Assembly (NCBI RefSeq): GCF_947623445.1
Contig: NC_135242.1
Coordinates: 19,530,001-19,594,000, forward strand
DNA: 64,000 nucleotides
Source of the DNA: Clavelina lepadiformis
Lineage: Eukaryota > Chordata > Ascidiacea > Aplousobranchia > Clavelinidae
Direction of reading: 5' to 3'
Position numbers and translations under genes: made by a program. Below are positions 14,205-28,032 of this stretch, in pieces; positions within the stretch are counted from its first letter, which is position 1; every line of letters begins with the position of its first letter. Below the pieces are notes generated by a model. It saw nothing but the letters and a program-made list of their open reading frames with translations. It did not search any database and was not told the DNA's origin.

Positions 14205-17200
14205 CTGCAAAATAATAAAAACTTTCATTATACCTTGGTTATTTTTTCCTGCATTTAGTTATACTGCTAGTGCTTTTGACATTAAATTTCTTGGTTTTAC
14301 TCTTTACAATTTGTTGCAATTCCATGAAATTACCGGCGCTGTAATTGCTATGGTTAATATTTAATTACGCTATTAAGTAACGCAAAACATTTAGCCCTTT
14401 ATGCAACTTTTAACTGATCAAAGCATACAGCAACGACACAAAAGCAACGGAGTATCTGCACAACCATATATACATACTCTCCATTTCAGTGCAAAGCAGA
14501 GCGCAGGTATGAAGCTTCAGCTGATATCAAGCAAGCAAAGGGAAGGGGATTTCGGGGTAATTGAAACTGAGAATTTTTGGCGAAAAAAGCGACCAAAAGC
14601 AGTGGGAGAGCTAAATAAGCAGGAGGAAATCGGGATGCGGGAGGAAAGAGAAGGAGATCAAGGTTAAGACAATGCAGGAAGTGGAAGATATGAAAAGCAC
14701 GTTGCGAAGCTGCCGGTGACTTGGCGCTTACGTTCGTGCAAGCTTATAATATTGGTAGGTAGCCAAGACGCGTTGGAGACCAAATTGCTGCTTAGGGTGT
14801 GGAGAGCCACGTCGACGGGTAAGGGTGTCGTCTTCAGAAGGCAACTTGCGGCTGGAGGCGTGGCCAAAAACAACGCAATGACACAAAAAGCGATGCAGAG
14901 TACAGTTCGGCAAAGCTGCTGAGCTTTTGCTTTTTTCCGGCTACCTACGTGGCGTCAGAAATACACAGCCTTCTTGCTGGTTGCCACGAGTAACTCGAGT
15001 GTTGTTAGGGCATTAACACTTTCCCTATTAACCGAACATCACACGGACTTGAGTTGGCACGATCGACGTGGTGGAGGCTTTTGGTTCGTTCGCTGACCAG
15101 TGTTTATAACAACTTGAAAAACCAACTAAAACATACAGTGGCCCTAGCAAGCACGCACAGTACTTCTCTAAAGGATAAGAACGTATTAACTACTGTATAA
15201 AGGGCAACGAGTGCCGTGAGAAAATAGTGACATACATAAAAAATCACTTTAGCTTTTCATCTAATCCCGATGTCGTAAAACAACTCTGCATTATACTGAT
15301 CATCTGGCAAGCCTTGTAACATACATACTTTGCTTACAACGCTACAGTAACGTAACCTCAGGTACAAAAATCTTGGCTGGCAAACCCTTATCAAACAACG
15401 AAATGGTCAATCTAACAACGTTAGGGCGCAACAGCAAACACAATCCAGTCGCAGCAGAGCAAGGAATCGATACGATATCATAAAACCTTCCAGAAGGCCT
15501 TGAAACGTAAACAAAAGCTGGGCGTCCGCATGCTCTGCAAATGTTCTGAATACTTTGGCTCCCGACGATGTACAAATGTAGCCCACGGATTAGGGTTATA
15601 ACGTCGCTTTCTAAGCAATACAAAACCTATACCTGCATCATAAATAACTTGACTCTCACAATCTTAGTACATTGGGTGGATAATACAAAAATTTCCAAGT
15701 GCCACAAAAATTAATGGTACAGCACAAGTCACTAATTTATACTAAAAAACCTTGTGAAAACCAAAAAGTGTAAGATGTGCTCATAATGTACTATAAAATT
15801 TTGCACTTCGAAAACACGCTTTTTAAAAAGAAGTATTTGTTTTCCAGTTTTGAAGTTCTGGTTGCATGCTACCTTTTCAGCACACTTGCTAAGTTAAAAA
15901 AAATCGCAAAGCAACTGGCTGTCTTACTTAACGAGAGTTACGTCGTCTGGAATAATACATGCATTAACACGCGTAATTCGCAGTCGCTTCAAGTAAAACA
16001 AACCGTTAGTAACAAAAACCAGCGTTAACAGTCTACGCTCTAACCCCCGAGGCTTAGACAGCTATCTTTGGCATCGTTTTATCACAAATTGCGACTAATC
16101 CAAAAAAGTCCAAAAGAACATTACCTTTATGATTAAAAAAGCAAATAAAAAAAAGCAAATAAAATATCGTAATTAGAACGTTTAAAACTTTTATTGCGGG
16201 TTTGTTCCAGGAAAGCTCGCTGCAAAAAATAGAAAAATTTTGTCTTCCATAACCTTACAATCAAATGATATTGTGGAAGCTAAGTAAGCTCATCAGAATA
16301 TGTAAATATTTGAGGTAAAGCTGGTTGCTTGGTCTATTAACGTATGATAGTGCGTTGGAATATCACTGTAGTCTGTATTTCGGCAACGTCGTCTGACCGT
16401 TAATAGTTTTGCCACGGCTATAATTCCATTTCTCACGAATACGCGGAGTAAACAAGCCAAATAAGGAAAGATTTGAGTGAAAACCTCTAGAAGATAACGA
16501 AATTTACTAAGCGCAGTGATTTATAGACCAGGCAATTTCGCGGAAAATACCGCGCGTTTCTTCGCCGCAAGGAATAGCGACGAATCGCCGTTATATTTGG
16601 ATGCAATTACAAGCGCTTTAATTAAAAAGGATTGTGGCGACAGAGGCTGACAACTACACGCTGCAGATGAGCTTATGCTCCAGACACAAACCGTCATGTT
16701 TAAAGCCGGGATAACTACAGTACTTCACTGGCCAATAGTCGTATTCATGCTACCATAATAGGAAAAACAGCGGATGCTCCAAGCAAAATCAAGCATCGGT
16801 ACAACAGCCTAAAACGAATCATTATCATTTGCTGCCTCACAGATTACTAACAGCGTCAAATGTTTAAGTGTAGCCTATGTCGCATTTACGATAACACCCT
16901 CGGTTTGGAATGCTTGTCAAGAATTTGAAACTAATGATAATAACTCTGACGTTGATCCAACTTAAGTTACAAACTAACGTTACGTACGTCATCCGTACTT
17001 TAAAAATCACCTATACAAAGTACCAGTTTTAACAACTTTTCACGCGGGAGTTTACGTTCATTGCGTCATAAATCTTTGAACGACGTCATACATTTAGTAC
17101 ACGGCGTGATCCTTGCACCTTGAAAATTAATTCCTTAAAGACTTGGTGGTGAACACGTTGTTTTCACTTGGTAATGTAACCCTTTTGTCTTGCATATATA

Positions 17201-20200
17201 CAATAATTCTTGTATCTGCAACAAGAGAATAAGGCAAAAATGTCACAATTTCGAATGTCGCTAGCCACAGCGAAAAAGCGAGGACACTTACTCATCATTA
17301 CAGTCGCAAAGAGTGAAAATTCTAGCTTGTCATTAAACAAACTCACGTATACCCGACGATATTTAGTCCGACTGAAACGAGCCTCTTGGCATATTCCAGT
17401 AAATACCCGGTTATTAAAAGTTGCCAAGAAGCGCGTTTCGAAGTACGAAAGTACATGATAAATCAAACAACGTTCTTGGGTGAAAGTAATGTCTAAAGCG
17501 AGCTTTCTGTGTAAATAACAAAGCGACGTCGTCATGTTTTTGTCCAATGAAAGCGAGAGATTGTCGTCGAATATGAGAAAATTATGTAACGCCTTATTTC
17601 CCGGGCCGGTACACGTGGTATCTGAATAAGCTGTTCTGTTCAAAAGTTTGTGTTAAGGCTATAATCCAGAGATATCCTGCTGTTTGTGGCAAACCTCGAC
17701 ATTCCACACGTTATCACGCATTAATATTATTTCAAGGCAATTAGGCTACAAATCTAGCCTGTACTGTTGAATGGGCGCAACAGGATACTGTTATATCCTG
17801 TTACCTATGTTATATAATTCTATTCTATCTACAATGACCTTCGCGTTGTTCCTGATGGTACTAACCAAAGCACAGTGAGTTCTAACTAAGGCTAAACTCA
17901 CCCACTAAACTATAAGATTCTTAGGCGGTTGATAAGCTGAAATATTATAAATGGTACGTGGCACGCCTTGACCGAGTAATTCAAACATGCTGGAAAAACA
18001 TTTACGTTTGTCGAGGTAGCAAGCTAACAGTTTTCTCTATTCTGGTTAGCTTACAAGTGCAAGTTTTTCAGCATTTCGCACTCGACCGGTTGACAAGGTG
18101 ATTTGACGAGAGAACACGATTGGTACACAGCCGAGAGCCGCGTCAGGCCTGTCGCTAATCTCCAGACGAAGCCGAGCGAAAAAGCTCGGCGATAAATCAA
18201 GTATCTGGGCTTGCGCGGCAGAGAGGTCTCGTTCAGTCCAGGGACAATGGCGTTCGAGAAGGCCTTCAGCGACGGTAATGGGCTTTCGAGTGGACTGAAG
18301 CTAATGACGTCATATGTTTGCACAATCTCCCGGCCGACACAACAATGCGGTCTGCTGGGGGGAAAGAGGCGGCCCACGAAGATTATTATAATGATTCTGT
18401 TAATTCCAAGCAACCTGGTCGTCTACAAAGTCATTAACAAAGCTTATCATACAGCTTATTAACATGACTGTTAAACTGCTGTTTGTATGAGTTTCAGCTA
18501 ATTAGATCAAAATAAATATCAATCAGCCTTTCACAATACAAACTTCAATCGATACCATGATACATGGCCAAAGCAAAAAATAAAAGAGCAAAAATATCGG
18601 ACCAAAACAAAAAAGGTGTGTGCAAGAAAGACGAGTAGACAAGATTATTCAAAACGCATCAAACTTTATTCGTCTGACAAGTTTTCGTCAAAAATACAGA
18701 TAATAATTAATCTTTAATAACAGTGTGAAAACCCGAAATGACTAAAGCAAATAGTAATGAGAACGAACTTAAATTTTTCCAACAAAGCAATGTACGTGAC
18801 CAAGCGGTTTGTGAAAGAGTGGATGAATAGACCAAAACAAAGAGACATATACCCAGTTTGTAGGAGGAACAAAGAGCGTTTTAGGCCTTTTCCTTTTTCT
18901 CTTCGGTCGTTGACCCCAATCACGTGACGGCCGTGACGCGCTTGCTCTCTGTCATTTATGGTATTTATGTTGGGGTGAAGAAAATGAGATGAATTTTTGC
19001 AAAATAACCAAATAGATATTAAAAATATTTACGGACATGATACAGTTGAAACAAAGTGCATATATTACTCCCCAACCAGACCCATATAGAGTTGCAAGGA
19101 CGAAAGGTGAAAGCGCATTAGGTGGAACCCAAACGATATTTAAGCCCCTTCATTCGGGCAAATCCGCGCAACCGCTAAATCCATGAGATAAAGAGCCTCA
19201 GGGGTGAAAACGGCAGGAGAGCAATTTAAAAAGTTTGACAGAAACGATCGCTTTTAGGGTTGAAAAGCTACATTCTAAATTTCTAAAAGTATGATATATA
19301 TATAGTATATACTATTATCGTGCTTATCCGATAAAAAACCTTTCTCCAGCGGAAATATAAACCGGAAGTTACCGGACGTAAAATGTAAGGCAAGAGGAAG
19401 TTTTAATGATAAAACCGGAAGAGTAAAACGACACATCATTACCAGCGAGTAAGCGGAAAACAAATAAACCCAGCCTTCAAAGCAACTATTTATAGACGGG
19501 TCAAATGCGTGTAAACGTTATACCGGGGTGGTGGTTGTTCATTGAGAAACTTATATGAAAAATGTTCGAGGTTAATTCGTCATATATATACTGTATATTT
19601 ATTTAGATCATAAACACACATAAACACCAAAAATCAATACAACGTCTAAACATTATTTTAACAAAAAAAGCTAGCTTTTATATACAATTAATTTATAATT
19701 ATTATTGTTCGCCCCAACCACAAGATACAGCATTTCAGATAAAAAAAGTTTTGTCATATCTTGTCCTAATCTCACCAAGTAAACAAATAACGGGTTGAAC
19801 ATTCTACCCTTTTCTATACAGAAAACATACCCTGCGACCTACAATATATATTGTACATCTGCTGAGAAGATAGGAAACCGTTTTAGGAAGATAGGGCGTC
19901 TTCTGAGCATTAAATGTCATACCGACATGGCATTAATATATGTACAGTCACTTCAGTACTTTAGATTCTCGTCATATAGGGTTACCAAGAACTACAACGG
20001 ACACTATCGTTTAACCTATACATGCAACAAGATTATACAGAACCATAATGGTGGGTGCTTGTTTTTTTTAGTTTCATTGCCTTACTTGTAAGTTTCGATA
20101 ATATTGTTTTCAGGCCATAAACTCTGAAGAAAGTTTCTGTTTGACGACTTTCATACATCCTAAATGCAAAAAGCATCTCTAAAAAGAGAAGAAACCTTAT

Positions 20201-22627
20201 GGTCATCGTATCTGACAATCTTCACAAGTCGGTGCGCTTCTAAGTGTTGGTCGGTTTAAAAATCGATTTCAAGAAAATTCAAACGATGGTGTAATCTCCA
20301 GTACTAAGAAAGAGCGTGGGGTTCGGTCACCATTAAATATATGTACACACCATTGGGAGATAAACGTTGACACACACACACTCACGCAGAAACCACACGC
20401 ATATTGGAGCCAAACTTAACTCCATATGAAACTAAGTTTAGCAGAAAAACTAAATATACAATATATAGTAGCAAGACGGACTTAGAGCTAACGCAGTGCT
20501 TCAAGGATTGTTTTTATGATAACTGGCGGGAGACGTCATCTGCCAACCATAGCAAAAAATTGCATTAATATCATTTACGATTATATCGAAAAGCGCTAAC
20601 AGGAGTAAAATAAACTGAAAAGCAGCATCGATACTTGCAAAAAAAATCATGGCAGAATTGCTCATCGATTAACTTTTGCTACTTACGTATTTCTTGGACG
20701 CTTCTGGGAAAAAATTCAGGAATTTCAAAAAACTGTTCCATGATAATCGAGCAAAGCGGTGTGGTTTCACTAAAATAATACTTTCTATTTCCAAGCGGCA
20801 ATACAATGAGGAGCGCTATTACTGCAGCTACTTAGCGTACGTTTTAAGCATTACTGTGCTATTGCAAGCGAGGTAATACAGCAGAGGAAGACGCCCAATG
20901 ATGAGACGGAAACGCACGTAGCTATTATTTCTAAGTGATAACAAAATTGTTTCTCGGAAAATTGCGTTTAAATACCTTCTCAAACGGAAGTGTTGCATTA
21001 CCGCAATGTGCAATTGGTACACACCTCCTGGGCATATCCCCAAACCAAAATATTTACCGACAGCCGAAACGCATTTGCGGTTATAGCTATATTTATTTCA
21101 AAACACATAATGATCTTCTTGAAATAACAACAACTTAGGATTACGAAACTTTATAGCGCGAAGTATTTTATTTTAGCATGCTGGTATATTCCTAGCAAAT
21201 AAAGCAATACTCCCATTATTCATACTTTACGCCTGGCGCCGAATACAGCCTTGTTCACACTACAAAGTCATCATAGCAACGGCAAGACAAATGCATCTGA
21301 TAAATTCAAAGTCTAACTTCTGATGATACAGGGAGTGAATCATCGTGTTTTGTGTTTAGACGGTACATAAGACTCGTCTGGAACGAAAATTAGCGTCTTA
21401 AACGCCCATAACGACGAAATTATTTCTTATTGGCTGGCTCCTACAACGTATACACATACAACAACCAATGTGGTCGTAATCGTTTTGCCTGCAAACAATG
21501 TACTGCATTTGCCAAGCTCAGAAATTGCACTACAGCTGTCTCCGTGCTTCATTAAATATTTTCGCTTGACGTATAATTTTTTCCATTATACTTGGGGAGT
21601 CTGAAAATACGTACGATTTGTTAACAGCTCAGTTATAAATTAAAACTATTTTTTTTCATAGTGACGCTTTGTAGTAAATCTAAAACAATGGTTTTGATGG
21701 CAACTGGCGCTATCCAACAAACGTCAAGCCGAAAACAAAACTGCATTATTTTGCTGAGGCATCGAGTCCGAGTAGAAGTTTGCTTTCAACAAACCGCTAT
21801 AGATGCTAGACGGCGTTTAAGCATATATTTCCTAGTGGTGACACACCGATCAATTTTAATCAAACAGACTTCAAAAACCCATCAAATTCGGTTTATCTCA
21901 CACTACAGTTAGTTTTTTTAAGTACATCTGTACAGTAAGTAATTTCAACAGTAAACAAACGGTCGGGCGGACAGATCTAATAAACAGTATTAATTTGTAT
22001 TTACATGCACCTTGGCGATACTATAACAAATGTTATCAAACGCATAACCTGTATTTACATAGCACTGTTCATTTGAGTTTAATTAAATTTATTTGACGGT
22101 GCTCACCTTGTAGCATTCAATTGATTCTGTATGAAATATTAATAAGTTCAACGGCGCCGTCTAATTTAACTGGCCATTACGGTTTAAAAGGGTAAAATTA
22201 GGCCAAAACGTCCAACCTAAATCCTGAAAGCACATGCAACTTTTCCTACCTGTAATATGAACACGTCAAAACATGGATGGGTAAAAGGTAAAATACAGAC
22301 AACGGAAACATGGCATTATTATGCATACAAAATTTGAACACACAAAACCAAACTATTCAACTGCAGGTCTATAGTAATATAAAAGGAACAATACTATTTT
22401 CAGAAAATTGCTTGACAAAATAGTGGGATTAGACAAAGGCAAAAATCGTTTTGACTTTCATTTGCTCTAGCAGTGTAGGTAAATTATTTCACCACACATT
22501 TAGAACTGACAGAAGTTCAACGAGATTTTTATATCCAAAATACAAAAAAATAAAATATCCTTGGAAATGGAATGACAAATTTTAAAAAGCAGCACCGTTT
22601 TCATATTTTCTCACCATATACTCAATA
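14205..22627. other. Gene-free stretch upstream of the MBNL exons
   Basis: No coding exon recognised on either strand. The longest open frame is 159 codons at 17164-17643 on the minus strand, with no motif, a competing frame on the other strand and no splice context. It may include 5' noncoding exons or the promoter of the MBNL gene, because the coding exon at 14204 starts at a splice acceptor. A locally GC-richer patch around 18.2-18.4 kb contains a TGACGTCA palindrome at 18305-18312. Confidence 0.45.
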
Positions 22628-22975
22628 AAGAATTATAACACTATGACCTAGCCTCTATAAAATAACCTTAATTCATGTTAAGATTTTCAGACAACTATCC
22701 ACAGAAACTTAAACAATATGTCTATTGAATGAATACAAAGCAATCACTCAAGAGATGGCCTTTGGGCATTACTGCAAATGTCACAGCTTATCTTAAGTAT
22801 TATAAAGATTTATAATACTATGACCTAGTCTCTATAAAATAGCCTTAATTCATGCTAAGGTCTTCAGACAACTATCTACAGAAACTTAAAGAATATGCCC
22901 ATTGAATGAATACAAAGCAACCAACCAAGAGATGGTCTTTAGGCATTACTGCATATGTCACAGTTTATCTCATAT
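22628..22975. repeat. Direct tandem duplication, two units of about 177 bp
   Basis: The segment with core CTATGACCTA at 22641 recurs at 22818, an offset of 177 bp, and similarity covers the whole interval (shared blocks include CAGACAACTATC and GAATGAATACAAAGCA). The copies differ at scattered positions, roughly one in ten, so this is an old local duplication and not a fresh satellite. No coding content. Confidence 0.85.
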
Positions 22976-23755
22976 AAAAATTAAGCATAATCAAGGATTA
23001 TTTCACAATTTAATCACTGTGGCAAAATAATTCAAAATTATTTGTAACCAAATTAAATCCACAGTCTTGTATTATTGCATCATTTATAAACAAAGAGCAA
23101 TCTATGCCTGATCCAGTGGCCAGTCTTAATTAATATATTGCGCCACTCTCCTCCAAATACCAGTAACAGTACTGTGACAATACATATATCACTTAGAAAT
23201 ACAGTCAAACCTCACAACTCGAACTTATTCGTTCCTGGAGACTCTTGGATTGAAAAATTGTTCGACTTCCAAAGCAATGTGTCTCAAAACAAGAAATGAA
23301 AATGAAAAAAACGCGCAAAAGGTAAAATTGCAAACTGATTTTCAAAAAGATCATATTCGTGAATGGCTGCGTTGCGTTTGCAGTTAGCTCATACAATCGT
23401 TAATTACGTTCGAGCTCGGAGACAATCTCGACTTCGAGGGCAAGATTTCGTTAAAAAGGTTGTTTGGATTTCGAGTTGTTTGACTTCAGAGACGTTCGAT
23501 TTCTGAGGTATTATTGTAAGTAACGCTAACACCCAAAATATATGGGCCTAAACCAATCAAACGAAGCAAGAAATTGTAGGAAAATATTTTAATTGAAAAT
23601 ATAAGTTGGTAATGGTTGGTAGTAAAAGACAATCGATCCAGTACCATGCCACTATTACTAATACACAAATGCATTATGATAGTCGCATGACGTTCGTATA
23701 AATCACTACAACCTGGCTCACCAAGGCAGGTTTGAATGCAAAATAAAGATTCTGA

Positions 23756-23857
23756 GGGTCTAGTGCAGAAGTGCACAACCAGATGACGTCACAATTTCAG
23801 TAGCTGTGGTCTAGCATGCAAAGGCATCCTGTGGTTGTGCATTTCTACACCAGACCC
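23756..23857. repeat. 102-bp MITE with inverted GGGTCTAG termini, possibly hAT-like
   Basis: The ends are near-perfect inverted repeats (GGGTCTAGTGCAGAAGTGC at the left, the complement at the right). It is flanked by GATTCTGA and AATTCTGA, a candidate 8-bp target duplication with one mismatch, which is why a hAT-type origin is suggested. A second copy of exactly the same length lies at 33798-33899 and a partial third at 33957-33997. Confidence 0.85.
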
Positions 23858-26800
23858 AATTCTGAATTAAAACCTTCAGCCTGAAATATAGCGAATATTG
23901 AAAATACGTGGTTTCTTGCAGCTACAAAACTACTTCTAAATGCAGATCTTAAAATGCTAACCAAAAGTCATCACCATCATAATCACATTTTCAATAAAAC
24001 ACGCCTAGAAAGAAGCTTGTATGCTAGTAATCTACCTTCATGTCATGCCAATTCAGTGGGTCTGGCTATCAAACCGGTACATGTGTCGCTTTCAAAACAC
24101 TACAAAAGCTAACAAAACAAAACATAACCCCGGCGTACGGCCGAGCACGTGGTTTGTAAACGTTTCACTTTAAAAGATTAGTCTTACTCAAACAAACTAG
24201 CTTCCCTACCGCTAAAAATGGTATTGAATTTCTTTCTACGACAGACGGAATCTCCATTACTGACTGAAATCGTTTTCAACTCAGAAATACGCTTACCAAG
24301 CAGGCTAACAACCAGTTTCGCATGTCTAACATGTTCTAAAGCTCTAAGCGTAGGTGACTGAGTTACTGGTGTGTTGTCATGCGTATCGAACGTCACGTTC
24401 AAATGTTTTTCGTTAAGTGACGTCACAAAACAGAAGAAGATAAAACCCAGATAGCTGAAAAGCTACGTGCGGAAATCTCATAGACAAAAAGAGCAACCTA
24501 CCGGAATATTGCATAACAAACACAAGTTTAATGCAGATTTTATGATATTTACCCTTGAATTGTAATACACAATATTGCTGTGATTGTGAACTTGCAGAAA
24601 TACAAATGCAAATGACAAAATCAGTCTTTCAAGTACTGTGGTAGGTCCACTACTGTAATAAATAATAAATTCTTAAAATCACAAACTAAGAACTTTCCAC
24701 TCTTACCACCACCTAGCGATCATCGCATCATGATTGAAAATATCATTGCCCACTGACTTGTATCGCACACCTGAGTTAATAAACTGTTTTAAAAATTGCC
24801 TAATGTTAGCCAACATTTAGCAGTATTACGAGCCCAACGCAGTAAATGCCAGGTTTGCACGAATGAACTGTTTATTGCGTAAATTAAAAACTAACTTGCC
24901 AAAGACCAGAAAAATTAAGCCTGTTCAAATAAAGCTGCACAGATCTCTTTATTTCACATTCACATTCTCATGAAATTTTATTTACGTTACTGTAGATGGA
25001 CAGTAGATAATTTCCTGTATCCTTTAATGATTTATTAGAAATTAAAAAAGTAACCATGTTCAAAGTCAAACGTCCATCATTGCCTCCACCTCTTCACTTA
25101 AAAAAATTTTTTAATAAATTCTTCCAGCTGTTGCAGTTTGCAGGAAAATCCAAACAATTGTTGCTTTTTCTGCAGCAATAAAAAACTTTACTCAAACTAT
25201 AGACTATCAAATATAATAGATATACATGATCAAAATTTAAAATGATCTGCCTATATTGATCTAAAACTTCTCGTAAATCAGTCAAAAGACCTATATTTAA
25301 AAAAAAAGTTAAATGTTATTTTGCTTCTTCATAACAATTCTTTGTCACATTGTGACAACGTTTTGCACTTTATTGTTTTTTGCAGGCCTTTATTATTTTG
25401 CATTGCGATACACTACAAAAGCAAGCAGTGCTATATGTTGCATTAAACGCTTTTGTTTCTTTTAAAATTCTTAGTTTTATTGTTTTCTTTTTTATTAAAC
25501 CTAAATATGTATCGTGTATTTCACTCAAGGATGCTTGTTTGCTTTTAATGTTAAGTGATTAACTCAAAAGTAATGAGTTTTGACCACATTTGTCTGCATA
25601 AAACCTATTATACTGTAGTTGCAATGAAGTTACCATCTAATTCTAGTTAGTAGTTACTGTCAATGGCTGTGTTTTCTACCAAAGTTAACAGTAGTGTAGC
25701 TTATAAGAGCTGTTTTTCTGCACAAGTTTTTCAATCGACCAATATATCTGTATTTGCAAAACTCATGGTCCATCGTAGGACAGTCAGCATCCAGTGCGTG
25801 CAAAATTAATTTGCTTGACAAGCACTTTGAGATTAAATTATAAGATGATGCGGATAGAAAACTAAAGAATTTAACCTAAATATACTCTAAAATCAAATGT
25901 ATTCAAAGGCTTATTTATTGCAATTACTGCCGGTCCCTTTTGTATCAAATTTTCCAAGATATGAGTCTTCACACATATCTCGGATCTTGTTACTGGATTG
26001 CAAATTGATAGCCGACATCTTTGGATTCACCGGGTTTCAGAAAAACAGGTTTTCCCTTTTAAATTAGTACCATCATCTATATTGGACAGCAATGGTATCT
26101 GGTTCCATACATCACTGTCCATGTACCCACCAAAGAAAATTCCAACATGCAACGAGCAGCAATGGCAATGCCGACATATCGTATTTACGAAAGATCGTCA
26201 TCAACATAGCTGCATATACTGGGGCTCGTCACCAACTCCAAAATTATTTACATGACCAGGTTCTGCCTGGCACTGAGTTCCCTTTTCTATCCGCTGATGT
26301 GCAGCATTGAAGCTATATCCAACCATGTTGCTTGAACACACCACCTGCTCTTCTGCTTTTAATATATAAACTAAATTTTGTTTCTCTATTTTTGGATTTA
26401 GTGGCCATGGGAGCTATTATTACCATCACTATTTTTTAAGAGGTTTAAGCCTTTTTGAATTTGTAAAACTTTTTTCCATGCACTAATGCATGCTAATAGC
26501 AACTGGACTTGTATTATCAAACCTACCCTTGTACTACCCTCAATGACGAAAAATAATTAATAGATTTATTGATTAGGTGGAAAAATAGCCAATGTTTTTG
26601 CAAACACCACTAAGTAACAGAGAAATCTTAAAAATGTGAACAGATATAATCGAAATTTATTTCCACTTACATTCTCCCAACTTATTATATGTGCAAGCTG
26701 TTTAACTGCAATTAGAAATGCAAAAAATAAGCTAAATTTGACATTAGCATAAGAATAAATAAACAATTTACCCAATATATACCTGAAATTAGTTGGAAGT

Positions 26801-28032
26801 AATTCTACAATATACTCCAGACTAATGATAAACTGCATCGCTTGTGAACAGTGAAATTGCAATCTAAACAATAGTGCATATCAGATGTTTTATACCTACA
26901 AAAGAGTAGACTGCAAGATGAAACAACTACATGGCGCCCCTAAGTACCACAGTAATTAGTGTAATCTACTGTACATAACGTTTCAATATCCTGCTCGACC
27001 TATGAATGCTAAGTAATGACAGCACCAATGTCCGAGAAAGAATCAAAAACAAAAACCGAAGTAATACGCAGTGCGAGGATAAAATGAAGCAATACAGTGT
27101 CCCGGATAAAACCTTATGAGAGTAAACAATATTGACTAGCGCATCACTTGCTTTTATGATACCAATGCGTAACCAGCACCACTTAGTAGCCATAAACAGT
27201 AACAAACATATAGCATGTAAGCTGTTAGGTGAACAAGTTACACAGCAATACAAACATTGGTCTATCGAGATATCACTATATGAATAAGTACAAAAGGAAA
27301 TTTCCATAATACTTAACAGCAGCCACGTTGTCTATTTTTACATTTACCTGCATAATGCTGCATTCAGTACCACACACGCTAAATCGGATTCAGTGAACAA
27401 ATAAAATGAACTAGCACTGCACAACATTACCATGGTCCGAGTATTACGTTGTGTATGCATACAAATAGATTTGGCACCCCAAAATATTATCAAAAGGGCA
27501 CAACACTGTTGCATCCCATCGCGCTACAGGAACATAAGAGTACGTATGAAAACAAAATCTTGTGTTGACTGGAATTTTACACAGCGCTTCAGTTTGTGAA
27601 TAAACTACTTTACAAATAATATCAAAAGTAAAGGCAAATTGAAACAAAAAAACCTACATAAATAAATAAATAAATACTATAATTCAATTAACTACAGTCA
27701 GAAGGTATTGTAAAGAAATGCGACGATGCATAACTTGTAAAAACACAAAAGCGGACAAATAGTTGTGTAAAATAGAGCTTTCAGCGCTTATCTAAGTACA
27801 AAATGTCGTTTTTCTACCGAAATAAAAAATGACTGCACATGTCACTAAGTATAGTAAAATCGTATCTTAACGGCTGGGAAGAGAAGGTAAGCAAAAACAC
27901 CAAAACCTCGCGCCATTGCACAGTAGAAGTTAACTAAGGTATAATACGGAAAAAGACAACAATCGGCAGCATTTCTTCAACTGCAGTAATGTAACATTTA
28001 GCACAGGGCTGTGATCAAAATGCCCTTGATGG
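23858..28032. other. Gene-free stretch between repeats and the TMCO3 3' end
   Basis: No gene could be supported. A TGACGTCA palindrome lies at 24418-24425. Around 25.9-26.35 kb the minus strand has several coding-looking but mutually out-of-frame stretches, including 42 open codons at 26201-26326, with no recognisable family. The right part should contain the TMCO3 3' UTR, but I saw no clear AATAAA on the minus strand soon after its stop codon. Confidence 0.4.

Noticed and set aside
17164-17643. 159-codon minus-strand open frame
   Set aside because: No motif, no splice or start context, an overlapping frame on the other strand and an unremarkable residue pattern. It is likely chance.
25920-26350. 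Coding-looking pieces on the minus strand, including 42 open codons at 26201-26326
   Set aside because: The pieces are in different frames, match no family I can name and have no splice sites linking them. It could be an old gene relic, but the evidence is too weak to list.
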